A stretch of 45,625 bases of DNA from positions 1 to 45,625 of the forward strand of contig NZ_PVLQ01000073.1 in NCBI RefSeq assembly GCF_002980595.1, written 5' to 3'. The notes below the pieces were generated by a model. The model did not search any database and was not told the origin of the DNA. It saw only the letters and a program-made list of their open reading frames with translations. Every line of letters starts with the position of its first letter. Within the stretch, counting starts at the first letter, position 1. Both the position numbers and the translations under genes were made by a program. Below are positions 26,813 through 35,457 of this stretch, piece after piece. The DNA comes from Malikia granosa (GTDB taxonomy: Bacteria > Pseudomonadota > Gammaproteobacteria > Burkholderiales > Burkholderiaceae_C).

Positions 26813-27708
26813 ACGTACATCTCCTCGGGAGCGGGTTCAAAGACGGTCGCGTGCTCGATGCCCGGCAGGTGGGCGAGCGAACGGAATTCGGAGGCAATGG
26901 CGACGTAGTCGTCGGTCTCGGCGACCACGGCGGGCTTGCAGGCGAAGGGATCGCGGATCAGCGCCAGCTCGGTCGGCGTGCCCATCAGGAAGGTGTAGAA
27001 GCCGTCGAGCGCCTCGAACGCCTTCTGCAGCGCGGTGTGCAGGTCGTCGCCCTCGCGCAGCCGCCATTCCAGGAAGCGGCAGGCGGCCTCGGTGTCGTTG
27101 TCGGTCTCGAACTTGATGCCGCGCGGCTCGAGCATGCGGCGCACCCCGTTGGGGTTGGACAGCGAGCCGTTGTGCACCAGGCAGAAGTCCTCGCCGGCGG
27201 TGAAGGGGTGGGCACGGTCCGGGGTCACGGCCGACTCGGTGGCCATGCGGGTATGGCCCACCAGGTGGCTGCCGGTCAGCTGGCTGAAGCCATAGCGCTC
27301 GGCGACCTGGGCCGGCGTGCCGATGTCCTTGTAGAGGTCGATGCGGCGACCGGTCGACAGGATGTGCAGCTTGCCCTCGAAGGCATGGACGAAGGCCTTG
27401 ACCGGATCGGCCGGGCCGTCGAAGGTGAAGATGGCATGGTTGCCCCGGGTCTGGACCTGGGCATTGACCTTCAGCTCCGCGTTCAGGGCATCGGCCAGGC
27501 CGATCCAGTCATAGGCCGCGCCGGCTTCGGTCAGGCCCGAATACAGGCTGATCTTGCGCTGACCCTCGGGCAGCGGCTGGCCGAAGACGGCCATGCCGGC
27601 CGAATCCGGGCCCCGGTCATGCATGCCGATCAGCATCGGCACCATGAGCTCGCCGAGCCGGCTGTAGAGCTCGGGCTTCTTCAACAACAGTCCAACAATT
27701 CCACACAT
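26800..27708 (-). CDS. mgsA: N-methylglutamate synthase, class II amidotransferase subunit MgsA
   Basis: 302-aa class II glutamine amidotransferase. The mature N-terminus is MCGIVGLLLKKPELYS, with Cys2 as nucleophile, so ATG 27708 is the only sensible start. GMHDRGPDSAGMAVFG, VGHTRMATESAV, and FCLVHNGSLSNPNGVRR are the conserved Ntn-hydrolase motifs. In the methylamine pathway it hydrolyses gamma-glutamylmethylamide and hands methylamine to MgsC. It lies 10 bases downstream of gmaS. Confidence 0.9.
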   Translation of the reverse strand: MCGIVGLLLKKPELYSRLGELMVPMLIGMHDRGPDSAGMAVFGQPLPEGQRKISLYSGLTEAGAAYDWIGLADALNAELKVNAQVQTRGNHAIFTFDGPADPVKAFVHAFEGKLHILSTGRRIDLYKDIGTPAQVAERYGFSQLTGSHLVGHTRMATESAVTPDRAHPFTAGEDFCLVHNGSLSNPNGVRRMLEPRGIKFETDNDTEAACRFLEWRLREGDDLHTALQKAFEALDGFYTFLMGTPTELALIRDPFACKPAVVAETDDYVAIASEFRSLAHLPGIEHATVFEPAPEEMYVWKI

Positions 27709-27718
27709 GATTGCTTCC

Positions 27719-29116
27719 TTAAAAAAATTCGAGGTACTGCTTGACTTCCCACTCGGAGACATGGCGCATGTACTCGATCCACTCCATGCGCTTGAACTTG
27801 AGGAACTCGTCCGTGACCGGGCCCAGGGCCTCGCGGATCACGCTGTCGGCCTCCAGGGCATCGAGCGCGGCGTTCAGGTTCTGCGGCAGCAGTCCGATGC
27901 CGGCCTCCTTGAGCTGCTCCTCGCTCCACTGGTAGAGGTTGACGTTGCGCGGCGTGCCCGGGTCCATCTTCTTGGCGATGCCGTCCAGGCCGGCCGCGAT
28001 CACGGCCGCCGTCGCCAGGTAGGGGTTGCAGGCGCCGTCGGGCAGGCGCAGCTCGAGCCGGCCCTTCGGGATGCGCACCATGGTCGAGCGGTTGTTGTCG
28101 CCGTAGCTGATGTAGGCCGGGGCCCAGGTGGCGCCGGTCAGTGAGCGGCCGACCACCAGGCGCTTGTAGGAGTTGACGGTGGGTGCGCACAGGGCGGTCA
28201 GTGCCGGGGCGTGGTGCAGCAGACCGGCCAGGAACTGGTAGGCCATCGGCGAGAGCTCCAGGCCGCTGGGGTCGCTCTTGTCCTGGAACAGGTTGCGCTT
28301 GCCGTCGCCGATCGACAGGTGCATGTGCATGCCGTTGCCCGGGCGATTGGCGAAGGGCTTGGGCATGAAGGAGCAGATCAGGCCGAGCTCGTTGGCGATC
28401 TCGCTGGCCGCCATCTTGAAGAAGACGAAGTGGTCGCAGGAGGTCAGGCAGTCGGTATAGGTGTAGTTCAGCTCGAACTGGCCGTTGGCGTCCTCGTGGT
28501 CGATCTGGTAGACATCGATGCCGGTGCCGCGCATCGCCTCGGACAGCTTCTCGAGGAAGAGCCGGGTGCGCGACAGGCCCTTGTAGTCGTAGCAGGGCTT
28601 GGCCAGGTTGTCGCTGGCGTCATGCGGCACGATGCCGCCGTTGGCATCGCGGCGCAGCAGCGAGAACTCGGGCTCCAGGCCGGTGAACAGGGTCAGGCCC
28701 TGCTCGGCCAGGCGCGCGACCTGCTGCTTGAGCACGACGCGGCTGTCGAACTTCCAGGGCTCGCCCTCGACATGGCCGTCGCAGATGATGCGTGCCAGGC
28801 CGGGCTGCCAGGGCACGAGCGAGACGGTCTGCAGGTCGCCGACCGCCATGAAGTCCGGGCCATGCGGCTCGATCCCCATGCCGGAGATGGCAAAACCCGC
28901 GAAGCCTGCACCATCGGTCAGGATGGTGTTCAAATGATCCACCGGCACCGACTTGGCCTTGGCCACGCCGTGGATGTCGACGAACTGAGCCAGCACATAG
29001 CCAATGCCCTGGGACTTGAGATAGGCCTGGGTGTCCTCGACGTTGCTGAAGCGTTTCGGGAGTACCAGCCCGCCCGGATCGGGCTGGCTGGCGAATGGGG
29101 CGGCAAGTGTGTTCAA
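27719..29116 (-). CDS. gmaS: Gamma-glutamylmethylamide synthetase GmaS (type III glutamine-synthetase-like)
   Basis: 465-aa ATP-dependent ligase joining methylamine to glutamate, first step of the N-methylglutamate pathway. Glutamine-synthetase fold motifs: [56 protein letters not shown] and [28 protein letters not shown]. The best start is TTG 29116, with AAGGAG (29124-29129 on this strand) seven bases before it and no in-frame ATG nearby. It heads an eleven-gene unit running to folB. A GlnT-type glutamine synthetase is the alternative reading, but the mgsABC neighbours argue for GmaS. Confidence 0.9.
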   Translation of the reverse strand: MNTLAAPFASQPDPGGLVLPKRFSNVEDTQAYLKSQGIGYVLAQFVDIHGVAKAKSVPVDHLNTILTDGAGFAGFAISGMGIEPHGPDFMAVGDLQTVSLVPWQPGLARIICDGHVEGEPWKFDSRVVLKQQVARLAEQGLTLFTGLEPEFSLLRRDANGGIVPHDASDNLAKPCYDYKGLSRTRLFLEKLSEAMRGTGIDVYQIDHEDANGQFELNYTYTDCLTSCDHFVFFKMAASEIANELGLICSFMPKPFANRPGNGMHMHLSIGDGKRNLFQDKSDPSGLELSPMAYQFLAGLLHHAPALTALCAPTVNSYKRLVVGRSLTGATWAPAYISYGDNNRSTMVRIPKGRLELRLPDGACNPYLATAAVIAAGLDGIAKKMDPGTPRNVNLYQWSEEQLKEAGIGLLPQNLNAALDALEADSVIREALGPVTDEFLKFKRMEWIEYMRHVSEWEVKQYLEFF

Positions 29117-29206
29117 GGGAAAACTCCTTCGGTTGGCAATCAGGGTTCGGCTACTGGTCTCGATGGCGTCGATCTTGGTGCGTGGTCGACTCCATGTTTC
29201 TTCTTA

Positions 29207-29222
29207 TGCAACATTTGTGCCC
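29207..29222 (-). promoter_or_regulatory. Sigma-54 promoter of the gmaS operon
   Basis: Read on the - strand: GGGCAC, five bases, TTGCA, with the required GG-N10-GC spacing. Only the first base differs from the TGGCAC-N5-TTGCW consensus. Transcription would start about 80 bases upstream of the TTG start codon. A GGTGCG half-site lies at 29177-29182. Confidence 0.7.
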
Positions 29223-29286
29223 GGTAGGAATTTTTTTGCTGCCGCCACGTACACTTTTTTCCAGCCACAAAAACAAGGAGCGGGTT

Positions 29287-29889
29287 TTGAACAAGCAGGG
29301 TGACAAGCCGGCGATCTCGATCGAGGAATCGGTCGGATCGGCCATCAAGGAGCTGCGCCAGCGCCATGGACTGACGATTGCGCAGGTCTCGGAGCAAGCC
29401 AGCATCAGCCGCGGCATGCTCTCGAAGATCGAGAACGGGCAGACGGCGGCCGGCATGGAGACACTGGCGCGCATCGCGCGGGCGCTGGGGGTCTCGATGT
29501 CGATGCTTTTCAGCAAGTACGACGTGTCGGCGAGCACCGCGCAGCACATCAAGAAGGGCAAGGGCATGGAGGTGGTGCGTCGTGGCACCAAAAGCGGGCA
29601 TACCTACCACCTGCTCGCCTATGACCAGGGCCCGGTCAAGCTGTTCGAGCCCTTCCTGATCACGATGGAAGACGACACGGAGCAGTACCCCACCTTCCAG
29701 CACCCGGGCACCGAGCTGCTCTACATGCTCGAGGGCAAGCTGGAATACCGCTGCGGGCCGGATACCTATCTGCTCGAGCCCGGCGACTCGCTGACCTTCC
29801 AGGGCGAGGTGGCCCATGGCCCCGAGAAACTGCTGAAGTTCCCGATCAAGTTCCTGTCCTTCATCGTCTATCCGCGCGGCGCGGAGTAG
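29287..29889 (+). CDS. XRE-cupin transcriptional regulator
   Basis: 200-aa regulator diverging from gmaS. The N-terminal helix-turn-helix (LRQRHGLTIAQVSEQASISRGMLSKIENGQTA in part, residues about 20-51) is XRE type; the C-terminal cupin has HPGTELLYMLEGKLEYRCG and LEPGDSLTFQGEVAHGP. The start is TTG 29287: AAGGAG at 29275-29280 is six bases away, and no ATG is near. XRE-cupin regulators of this layout often sit beside glutamine-synthetase-like ligases (PuuR with PuuA is the known case), so the effector may be methylamine or gamma-glutamylmethylamide. It converges on the hutD-like gene. Confidence 0.87.
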   Translation: MNKQGDKPAISIEESVGSAIKELRQRHGLTIAQVSEQASISRGMLSKIENGQTAAGMETLARIARALGVSMSMLFSKYDVSASTAQHIKKGKGMEVVRRGTKSGHTYHLLAYDQGPVKLFEPFLITMEDDTEQYPTFQHPGTELLYMLEGKLEYRCGPDTYLLEPGDSLTFQGEVAHGPEKLLKFPIKFLSFIVYPRGAE

Positions 29890-29910
29890 CGCGCGGACCG
29901 CGCGCGGCGG

Positions 29911-30507
29911 TCAGCGCAGGACCGTGAGCAGCAGCAGGCTGTCCGCTGCGCGAGCGACCAGGGAGCCTGGTGTCGCCAGGTCCTGCAGCTGCAGGCCTTC
30001 GCCGGGCAGCAGCAGCAGCGGCTCGGCCCCGGGCAGGGCCAGCTCGAATCGACCGCGCAGGACCAGCGCCAGCAGATCGGGCGCAGACGGCAGCGATACC
30101 GTATCCTCGTCGGCGATCAGCAGATCGGCCTGGGCCTGGCCGCGCTGCACCATCACGTTCCACAGCTGGGTCGGCTGCTGCGGAGCCTCGCACTGCAGGT
30201 CCAGCTCGCCGGGAAACTGCGCGTAGGAACCCGGCCCGTCGAAGCGCCAGGCCTGGTGCTGGCCGATCAGGCCCAGTGCGCCGCCCTGGACCATGACGGC
30301 GGTGCGGTCCATGCCCTCGAAACGCGAGAACGGCCCGGCCGCGCCGATGTCGGCCACGCTGACGCGCCAGCGCAAGCGGCCCTGCTGCTCGCGGCTGGCG
30401 ACCGTGCGTGTCCAGCCGCCACCGTTCTTCCAGGCCTCGCGCGGCAAGGTCTCGATGGCAAAGCGGCGCAGCACGGGCGGCCGCGACAGCAACGAACTGC
30501 CGCTCAT
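29911..30507 (-). CDS. HutD family protein
   Basis: 198-aa bicupin-like HutD protein. RFAIETLPREAWKNGGGWTRTVAS at the N-terminus (residues about 13-36) is the family hallmark, followed by WRVSVADIGAAGPFSRFEGMDRTAVMVQGG. HutD is linked to histidine utilisation in pseudomonads, where it is thought to act as a governor of the pathway, not an enzyme. Here no hutH, hutU or hutI is in the window. Its ATG overlaps the etfA stop (ATGA), so it belongs to the FAD-dehydrogenase/ETF operon. Confidence 0.85.
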   Translation of the reverse strand: MSGSSLLSRPPVLRRFAIETLPREAWKNGGGWTRTVASREQQGRLRWRVSVADIGAAGPFSRFEGMDRTAVMVQGGALGLIGQHQAWRFDGPGSYAQFPGELDLQCEAPQQPTQLWNVMVQRGQAQADLLIADEDTVSLPSAPDLLALVLRGRFELALPGAEPLLLLPGEGLQLQDLATPGSLVARAADSLLLLTVLR

Positions 30508-31454
30508 GCGCCAGTCGCCGCGCGCGGCAGGCCAGCGCTGAGCGCGGGCAGGACCTCGAACAGGTCGCCGACCAGGCCCACATCGGCGACCGAGAAGATC
30601 GGCGCGTCGGGGTCCTTGTTGACGGCCACGATCACGCCGGCGTCCTTGATGCCGGCCAGGTGCTGGATGGCACCCGAGATGCCGAAGGCGAAATAGACAT
30701 CGGGCGCCACGGTCTTGCCGGTCTGGCCGACCTGGATGGCGTTCGGCGCGAAGCCGGCATCGACCGCCGCGCGCGAGGCCCCGACGGCGGCCCCCAGGTG
30801 GTCGGCCAGCTGCTCGACCAGGGCCATGTGCTCGCGCGCGCCGACGCCGCGCCCGGCCGCCACCACCACGCGGGCGCGGCTCAGGTCGGGGCGACCGCTG
30901 TCCATGGCCTCGCGGCTCTCGAGCTGGCTGCGGCCATCGGCGCTGACCGAGTCCAGCGTCAGCACGGGGCAGGCCGGCTGCATGCCGGCGGCCGGGGCAT
31001 GGGCCGCGGGGCGCAGGGTCAGCAGCGTCTTGGCGGCCTGGGCCTCGACGCAGGCCAGCACGCTGCCGGCGTACAAGGGGCGCAGGAAGCGGGGGCCGGC
31101 CTCGATCGCCACCACATCGCTCAGGTAGGCCGCCTGCAGGCGGGCCGCGGCGCGCGGCAGGGCGCCGCGGTACAGCATGCGGTGCGCGGCCAGCAGGATG
31201 TCGTAGTCGGGCATCAGCGCCTCGAGCTGCAGCGCCAGGGTCTCGGCCGAAGGCTGGTCCCACTGCGGATGCGGCGCCAGCAGCACCTGCGAGACGCCGG
31301 CCAGCGTGGCTGCGGCCTGGGCGACTGCTGCAGCGCCCTGCCCCAGCAGCAGCAGATGCACCGGGGCGCCGATCTGCAAGGCCGCGCCCAGCAGGTTCAG
31401 GGTGGAAGGATCGAGCTGGGTGCCGTCGTGTTCAGCGATGACGAGGGTGGTCAT
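30504..31454 (-). CDS. etfA: Electron transfer flavoprotein alpha subunit (pathway-specific paralogue)
   Basis: 316-aa FAD-carrying ETF subunit. The C-terminal FAD domain is clear: GRGVGAREHMALVEQLADHLG, GASRAAVDAGFAPNAIQVGQTGK, APDVYFAFGISGAIQHLAG and VIVAVNKDPDAPIFSVAD. The N-terminal half is divergent (MTTLVIAEHDGTQLDPST). It follows etfB by 27 bases and precedes hutD. Its place behind an FAD amine dehydrogenase, not an acyl-CoA dehydrogenase, suggests a dedicated ETF rather than the housekeeping pair. Confidence 0.9.
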   Translation of the reverse strand: MTTLVIAEHDGTQLDPSTLNLLGAALQIGAPVHLLLLGQGAAAVAQAAATLAGVSQVLLAPHPQWDQPSAETLALQLEALMPDYDILLAAHRMLYRGALPRAAARLQAAYLSDVVAIEAGPRFLRPLYAGSVLACVEAQAAKTLLTLRPAAHAPAAGMQPACPVLTLDSVSADGRSQLESREAMDSGRPDLSRARVVVAAGRGVGAREHMALVEQLADHLGAAVGASRAAVDAGFAPNAIQVGQTGKTVAPDVYFAFGISGAIQHLAGIKDAGVIVAVNKDPDAPIFSVADVGLVGDLFEVLPALSAGLPRAATGA

Positions 31455-31481
31455 GGTGGGGAAGCTTTCAGGATGACAGGG

Positions 31482-32237
31482 TCAGGCGCCGAACGCGGGC
31501 AGGCCGCGCAAGCGGTCGAGCAGCGGCGCGATGCCGTCGACGCGCACGCCGGCGGCGCGCGCCGGTGGCGTGGCGCAGCGGACGATGCGGAAGCGGGCAG
31601 CCTGCTCGGCCGCGAGCTCGCCCAGCGCCAGCGTCGTGATCGGCGCCTTCTTCGCCTTCATCATGTTGGGCAGGCTGATCGCGCGCGGGTCGCACAGGCG
31701 CAGGTCGACGCCGAGCACGGCGGGCAGCGGCAGGCGCCACTGCTCCAGGCCCAGGTCGCCGTCGCAGTGGACCCGCAGTCCGCCATCGACCGCTTCCAGC
31801 CGGTTGACCGACATCGCCTGCGGCCAGTCGAGGCGCGCGGCGAGCATCGGCGCCAGGTCGCCCAGGTCGTCGTCGATCGCCTGCTTGCCGCACAGCACCA
31901 GGTCCACCCCTTCGCGCTGCACCAGCTGGCTCAGCGCCTCGGCCAGCGCCGGGGCATCAGCCTCGCTGCTGCCCGGATCGAGCAGGATCGCCGCATCCGC
32001 CCCCATGGCCAGCGCCGTGCGCAGCACGTCCTGCGCCACCGGGGCGCCGCAGCCGACCACCGTGACCCGGCTCGCCTGGCCGGCCTGGCGCAGGCGCACG
32101 GCCTGCTCCACGGCAACCTCGTCGAAGGGGTTGAGCGACATCTTGAGGCCGGCGGTGTCGACCCCGGAGCCGTCGCTGCGCACGCGCACCTTGACGTTGT
32201 AGTCGACCACGCGCTTGACAGGTACCAGTATGTGCAT
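31482..32237 (-). CDS. etfB: Electron transfer flavoprotein beta subunit (pathway-specific paralogue)
   Basis: 251-aa ETF subunit. MHILVPVKRVVDYNVKVRV is the family N-terminus, MSLNPFDEVAVEQAVRL follows, and SLPNMMKAKKAPI is the recognition loop that docks on partner dehydrogenases. GKQAIDDDLGDLAPMLA replaces the usual GKQAIDDDxNQTGQMLA, so it is a divergent copy. I start at ATG 32237, six bases after GGGAG; ATG 32243 directly abuts that site and is less likely. It lies 19 bases after the FAD dehydrogenase gene. Confidence 0.9.
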   Translation of the reverse strand: MHILVPVKRVVDYNVKVRVRSDGSGVDTAGLKMSLNPFDEVAVEQAVRLRQAGQASRVTVVGCGAPVAQDVLRTALAMGADAAILLDPGSSEADAPALAEALSQLVQREGVDLVLCGKQAIDDDLGDLAPMLAARLDWPQAMSVNRLEAVDGGLRVHCDGDLGLEQWRLPLPAVLGVDLRLCDPRAISLPNMMKAKKAPITTLALGELAAEQAARFRIVRCATPPARAAGVRVDGIAPLLDRLRGLPAFGA

Positions 32238-32256
32238 GTCCATCTCCCTCTGCGGT

Positions 32257-33441
32257 TCAGGACACCGCGCCCAGGCCGTAGCGGCCGGAGAGCAACTGGC
32301 CGCTGCGGAAACGCTCGTGCGCGTAGGGCGCGAGCGAGACCTCGGTCGGCAGGCCCAGCGCTTCCTGGGCCAGCACCAGGCCGACGCCGGGCGAGAGCTT
32401 GAAGCCATGACCCGAGAAGCCGTAGCCCACCACCAGGCCGGGCACGTCGGGCAGGCGGCCGAGCACCGGGTTCCAGTCGGGCGTGACGTCGTAGACGCCG
32501 GTCCAGGAGGAAGCCAGCCCGGCCTCGCCGAACGAGGGGAAGCGCTCGGCCACCTGGCCGCCGACCTCGACCACATAGTCCATCGAGATGTCGCCCTGCT
32601 CGTTGTCGGGCAGCGCCAGGGTCTCGCCCACCGTGCCTTCGCTGACCAGCATCTGGTTGCCGCCGTAGCTGCGGCAGTACAGCATGCCCGGCGAGCCCAG
32701 GTCCTTGAACACCGGCATCTTGAAGCTGTAGGCCTCGGGGCCCTCGAGCGCGAGCACGGCATGGCGCTCGGCCTTGACCGGGGTCGGGACACCGGTCCAG
32801 CGCTCGATGTCGCCGGCCCAGATGTTCTGGGTGCTGATCACGGTCTGGCTGCGGAAGCTGCCCTGGTTGGTCTCGACGCCGACCACGCGGCCGTTCTCCA
32901 TCAGCAGGCGCTCGACATTGACGCCCTCCATGATCTTCACGCCCAGGCGGCGTGCGGCGCGGGCAAAGCCGGTGGCCACCAGATAGGCATCGGCAAAGCC
33001 GGCCTCGGGCTCGTAGCCGATCAGCGCCGCATCGTCGAACTGGGCGATCGGCAGCAGCTCGCGCGCGGCGGCCTGGTCGAGCAGGCGCACCTCGACGCCC
33101 ATGCGCTCCTGGCCGGCCAAGGCCTCACGCAGGGGCTCGAGCTTGGGGCCGTCGGGCGCGCAGATCAGGTAGCCGCACTTGACCAGGCCGGCCGAGGCTT
33201 CCTCGTCGCCAAGGTAGCCGGAGAAGTCGTTGAACACCGACCAGGAGTGCTTGGCCAGCTCCACGTTCTCGATCACCGAATAGTGGGTGCGCAGGATGCC
33301 CGAGGACTGGGTGCTGGTGCCCGAGCCGATCTGCAGCCGGTCCAGCACCAGGACCCGGGCGGCCCCTAGGCGCGCGAGGTGGTAAGCGACCGAACTTCCG
33401 ATCACGCCGGCACCGATCACGATGGCGTCATAACTCTGCAT
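32257..33441 (-). CDS. FAD-dependent amine dehydrogenase (DAO / sarcosine-dehydrogenase family)
   Basis: 394-aa flavoprotein of the glycine/D-amino-acid oxidase family. The FAD site is VIGAGVIGSSVAYHLARLG; SSGILRTHYSV matches the position of the RxNY-type motif of sarcosine oxidase beta subunits; the C-terminal VVGYGFSGHGFKLSPGVG is the second FAD contact. I start at ATG 33441 (MQSYDAI). It heads an operon with etfB, etfA and hutD, so electrons probably go to ETF and not to oxygen. In this island the obvious missing step is N-methylglutamate oxidation, for which it is the candidate. Sarcosine or dimethylglycine are alternatives. Confidence 0.85.
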   Translation of the reverse strand: MQSYDAIVIGAGVIGSSVAYHLARLGAARVLVLDRLQIGSGTSTQSSGILRTHYSVIENVELAKHSWSVFNDFSGYLGDEEASAGLVKCGYLICAPDGPKLEPLREALAGQERMGVEVRLLDQAAARELLPIAQFDDAALIGYEPEAGFADAYLVATGFARAARRLGVKIMEGVNVERLLMENGRVVGVETNQGSFRSQTVISTQNIWAGDIERWTGVPTPVKAERHAVLALEGPEAYSFKMPVFKDLGSPGMLYCRSYGGNQMLVSEGTVGETLALPDNEQGDISMDYVVEVGGQVAERFPSFGEAGLASSWTGVYDVTPDWNPVLGRLPDVPGLVVGYGFSGHGFKLSPGVGLVLAQEALGLPTEVSLAPYAHERFRSGQLLSGRYGLGAVS

Positions 33442-33594
33442 GGGGGAAACCTTTCTGGGCTTGGGGGTTGGCAATGGAGTCAAGCTTAGGAGCCACTGGC
33501 CGGCCGCCTGACAACTGAAGCAAATCTGATGCTATGTTTTGGTTTTTCGAATGCTCCGGCGACTGCCGGCCCTCCCCCCTACCATCGAGCCACC

Positions 33595-34617
33595 ATGTCG
33601 CCCAGTACCCCTGCTGCCCGTCCATCCCGCCGTTCGCGCCAGCTGCCCGACCTGCAGCTGCTCGAGGCCTTTGTCGCCGTCTGCGACGCGGGATCGATGG
33701 CGCTGGCCGCGCAGCAGCTGGGCCTGAGCCAGAGCGCGGTCAGCCAGTCGATCAAGACGCTGGAGACCGAACTCGGCCTGCAGCTGCTCGACCGCGAGGT
33801 GCGTCCCGCCGTCGCGACCCACGCCGGTCGCGTGCTGCGCGAGCGCGCCACCCGCCTGCTCGGCCAGGCCCGGGTGCTGGTCGAGCAGGTGCGCGCGAGC
33901 GCGCGCCAGCAACACACACAGATCCACCTGGGCTGCGTCGATTCGTTCGCGGCCACCGTGGGCCCGCGGCTGATCCGCGCGCTGTCGGGCTCGGCACAGC
34001 AGATCCTGATGTGGTCGGGCCTGACGCCCACGCTGACCGAGCAACTGCGCGGACGCGAGCTCGATTTCGCGATCTGCACCGACTCGGCCATCGATGACCC
34101 GCGCATCGTGCAGCGCCTGCTGTTCTCCGAATCCTGGGTCGCGGTGTTCCCGAAGGCCCATCCGGTCAGAGCCCTGGCAGCGGCGCGCGAGCTGTCGGCC
34201 CTGCCCGGCGCGCTGCCGCTGATCCGCTACAGCCAGCGCTCGGTGATCGGCCAGCAGATCGAGCGCTTCCTGCGCCATATCGGCGTGCAGGCGCCGCGCA
34301 GCTACGAGTTCGACGCCACCGACCCGTTGCTCAGCCTGGTGGCCTCGGGCCTGGGCTGGGCGCTCTCGACGCCGCTGTGCCTGTGGCAGTCGCGCCAGTA
34401 CCTCGACGAGGTGGTCGTGCTCCCGATTCCCGCCACCCGGCTCGGCCAGCGCCATTTCTTCCTGCTCTCGCGCGAGGACGAATGGGCCGGCCTGGACGAG
34501 CATATCGCCCGCGTCACGCGCGACGTGATCCGCCAGGACACGAGCACCGCCATCCACCGTTCCATGCCCGGCCTGCCGCCGGACGCCCTGTTCTGCCCCC
34601 AAGAAGAGACGCCATGA
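33595..34617 (+). CDS. LysR family transcriptional regulator
   Basis: 340-aa LysR regulator. The winged HTH is FVAVCDAGSMALAAQQLGLSQSAVSQSIKTLE in part (residues about 24-55), followed by a periplasmic-binding-like effector domain. It diverges from the FAD dehydrogenase operon across 153 bases and overlaps hutG (ATGA), so it likely controls both the dehydrogenase-ETF side and the hutG/ETF-QO side. ATG 33595 gives a normal family length apart from a basic leader of about 16 residues. Effector unknown. Confidence 0.9.
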   Translation: MSPSTPAARPSRRSRQLPDLQLLEAFVAVCDAGSMALAAQQLGLSQSAVSQSIKTLETELGLQLLDREVRPAVATHAGRVLRERATRLLGQARVLVEQVRASARQQHTQIHLGCVDSFAATVGPRLIRALSGSAQQILMWSGLTPTLTEQLRGRELDFAICTDSAIDDPRIVQRLLFSESWVAVFPKAHPVRALAAARELSALPGALPLIRYSQRSVIGQQIERFLRHIGVQAPRSYEFDATDPLLSLVASGLGWALSTPLCLWQSRQYLDEVVVLPIPATRLGQRHFFLLSREDEWAGLDEHIARVTRDVIRQDTSTAIHRSMPGLPPDALFCPQEETP

Positions 34618-35423
34618 CCCTAGACACCCCCACCTACACCCTGCAGCAGGGCCGCCTGCCGCTGTTGATCTCGATCCCGCACCTGGGCACCGAGCTGCCG
34701 CCCGAGTTCGCCGCCGGCATGAGCGACAGCGCGCCGATCAAGCAGGACACCGACTGGCACCTCGACCGGCTCTACGGGTTTGCCGCCGGCCTGGGCGCCT
34801 CGGTGCTGCAGGCCAAGGTCTCGCGCTACGTGATCGACCTGAACCGACCGCCCGGCGGCGAGAGCCTCTACCCCGGCCAGACCACCACCGGCCTGTGCCC
34901 GACCGAGACCTTCCGCGGCGAACCGCTCTATGAACAGGCACAGGCCCCCGACGCGGCGCAGCAGGCCGATCGCCTGGCGCGCTACTGGCGGCCCTACCAC
35001 GACGCGCTGCGGACCGAGCTCGACCGGCTCAAGGCGCAGCACGGCGCGGTGCTGCTGTGGGATGCCCACTCCATCGCCAGCATGCTGCCGCGGCTGTTCG
35101 AGGGCAAGCTGCCCGACCTGAACTTCGGCACCGCCGACGGCCGCAGCTGCGCCCCGGCCATCATCGAGCGCGTGGTCGCCGAGGTCGGCGGCAGCGGATT
35201 CAGCCATGTGGTCAATGGCCGCTTCAAGGGCGGCTACATCACGCGCCACTACGGCTCGCCCGCCGACCGGGTGCACGCGATCCAGCTCGAGATGGGGCAG
35301 GACCTCTACATGCTCGAGGACCCACCGTTCAGCTACCTGGAATACAAGGCCACCTCGGTCCAGCCGCTGCTGCAGAAGATGCTGCTGACCGCGCTGAGCG
35401 AGCTCGACCGCCTGACTGCCTGA
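34614..35423 (+). CDS. hutG: N-formylglutamate amidohydrolase HutG
   Basis: 269-aa hydrolase releasing formate and L-glutamate from N-formylglutamate. PLLISIPHLGTELPPEF, QDTDWHLDRLYGF, YVIDLNRPPGGESLYPGQTTTGLCPTETF and LLWDAHSIAS are strong HutG landmarks with the expected metal-binding His/Asp. It overlaps the LysR stop and precedes ETF-QO by 34 bases. No other histidine-degradation enzyme gene is near, so a histidine role is doubtful here. Confidence 0.9.
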   Translation: MTLDTPTYTLQQGRLPLLISIPHLGTELPPEFAAGMSDSAPIKQDTDWHLDRLYGFAAGLGASVLQAKVSRYVIDLNRPPGGESLYPGQTTTGLCPTETFRGEPLYEQAQAPDAAQQADRLARYWRPYHDALRTELDRLKAQHGAVLLWDAHSIASMLPRLFEGKLPDLNFGTADGRSCAPAIIERVVAEVGGSGFSHVVNGRFKGGYITRHYGSPADRVHAIQLEMGQDLYMLEDPPFSYLEYKATSVQPLLQKMLLTALSELDRLTA

Positions 35424-35457
35424 CCCGCCCGCCCCCTCTCCTATCCGATCAGTCCCC

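Noticed and set aside
24745-29116. Ordinary glutamine synthetase plus glutamate synthase
   Set aside because: The amidotransferase, GXGXG and FMN domains are on three separate short genes after a type III GS-like ligase and before N-demethylase genes, which is the gmaS-mgsABC arrangement.
30504-32237. Housekeeping ETF pair for fatty-acid oxidation
   Set aside because: Sequence is divergent (GKQAIDDDLGDL in the beta subunit) and the genes follow an amine dehydrogenase; the frame ending upstream of the acyl-CoA dehydrogenase at the window's end may be the housekeeping ETF instead. Not excluded if no other pair exists.
32257-33441. MgdA / SoxB beta subunit of a heterotetrameric N-methylglutamate dehydrogenase
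   Set aside because: No SoxD-, SoxA- or SoxG-like partner genes flank it; its operon partners are etfB and etfA. I keep it as a single-subunit ETF-linked dehydrogenase.
34614-35423. Histidine-utilisation operon
   Set aside because: Only hutG and a hutD-like gene are present, on opposite strands, and neither is next to hutH, hutU, hutI, hutF or hutC.
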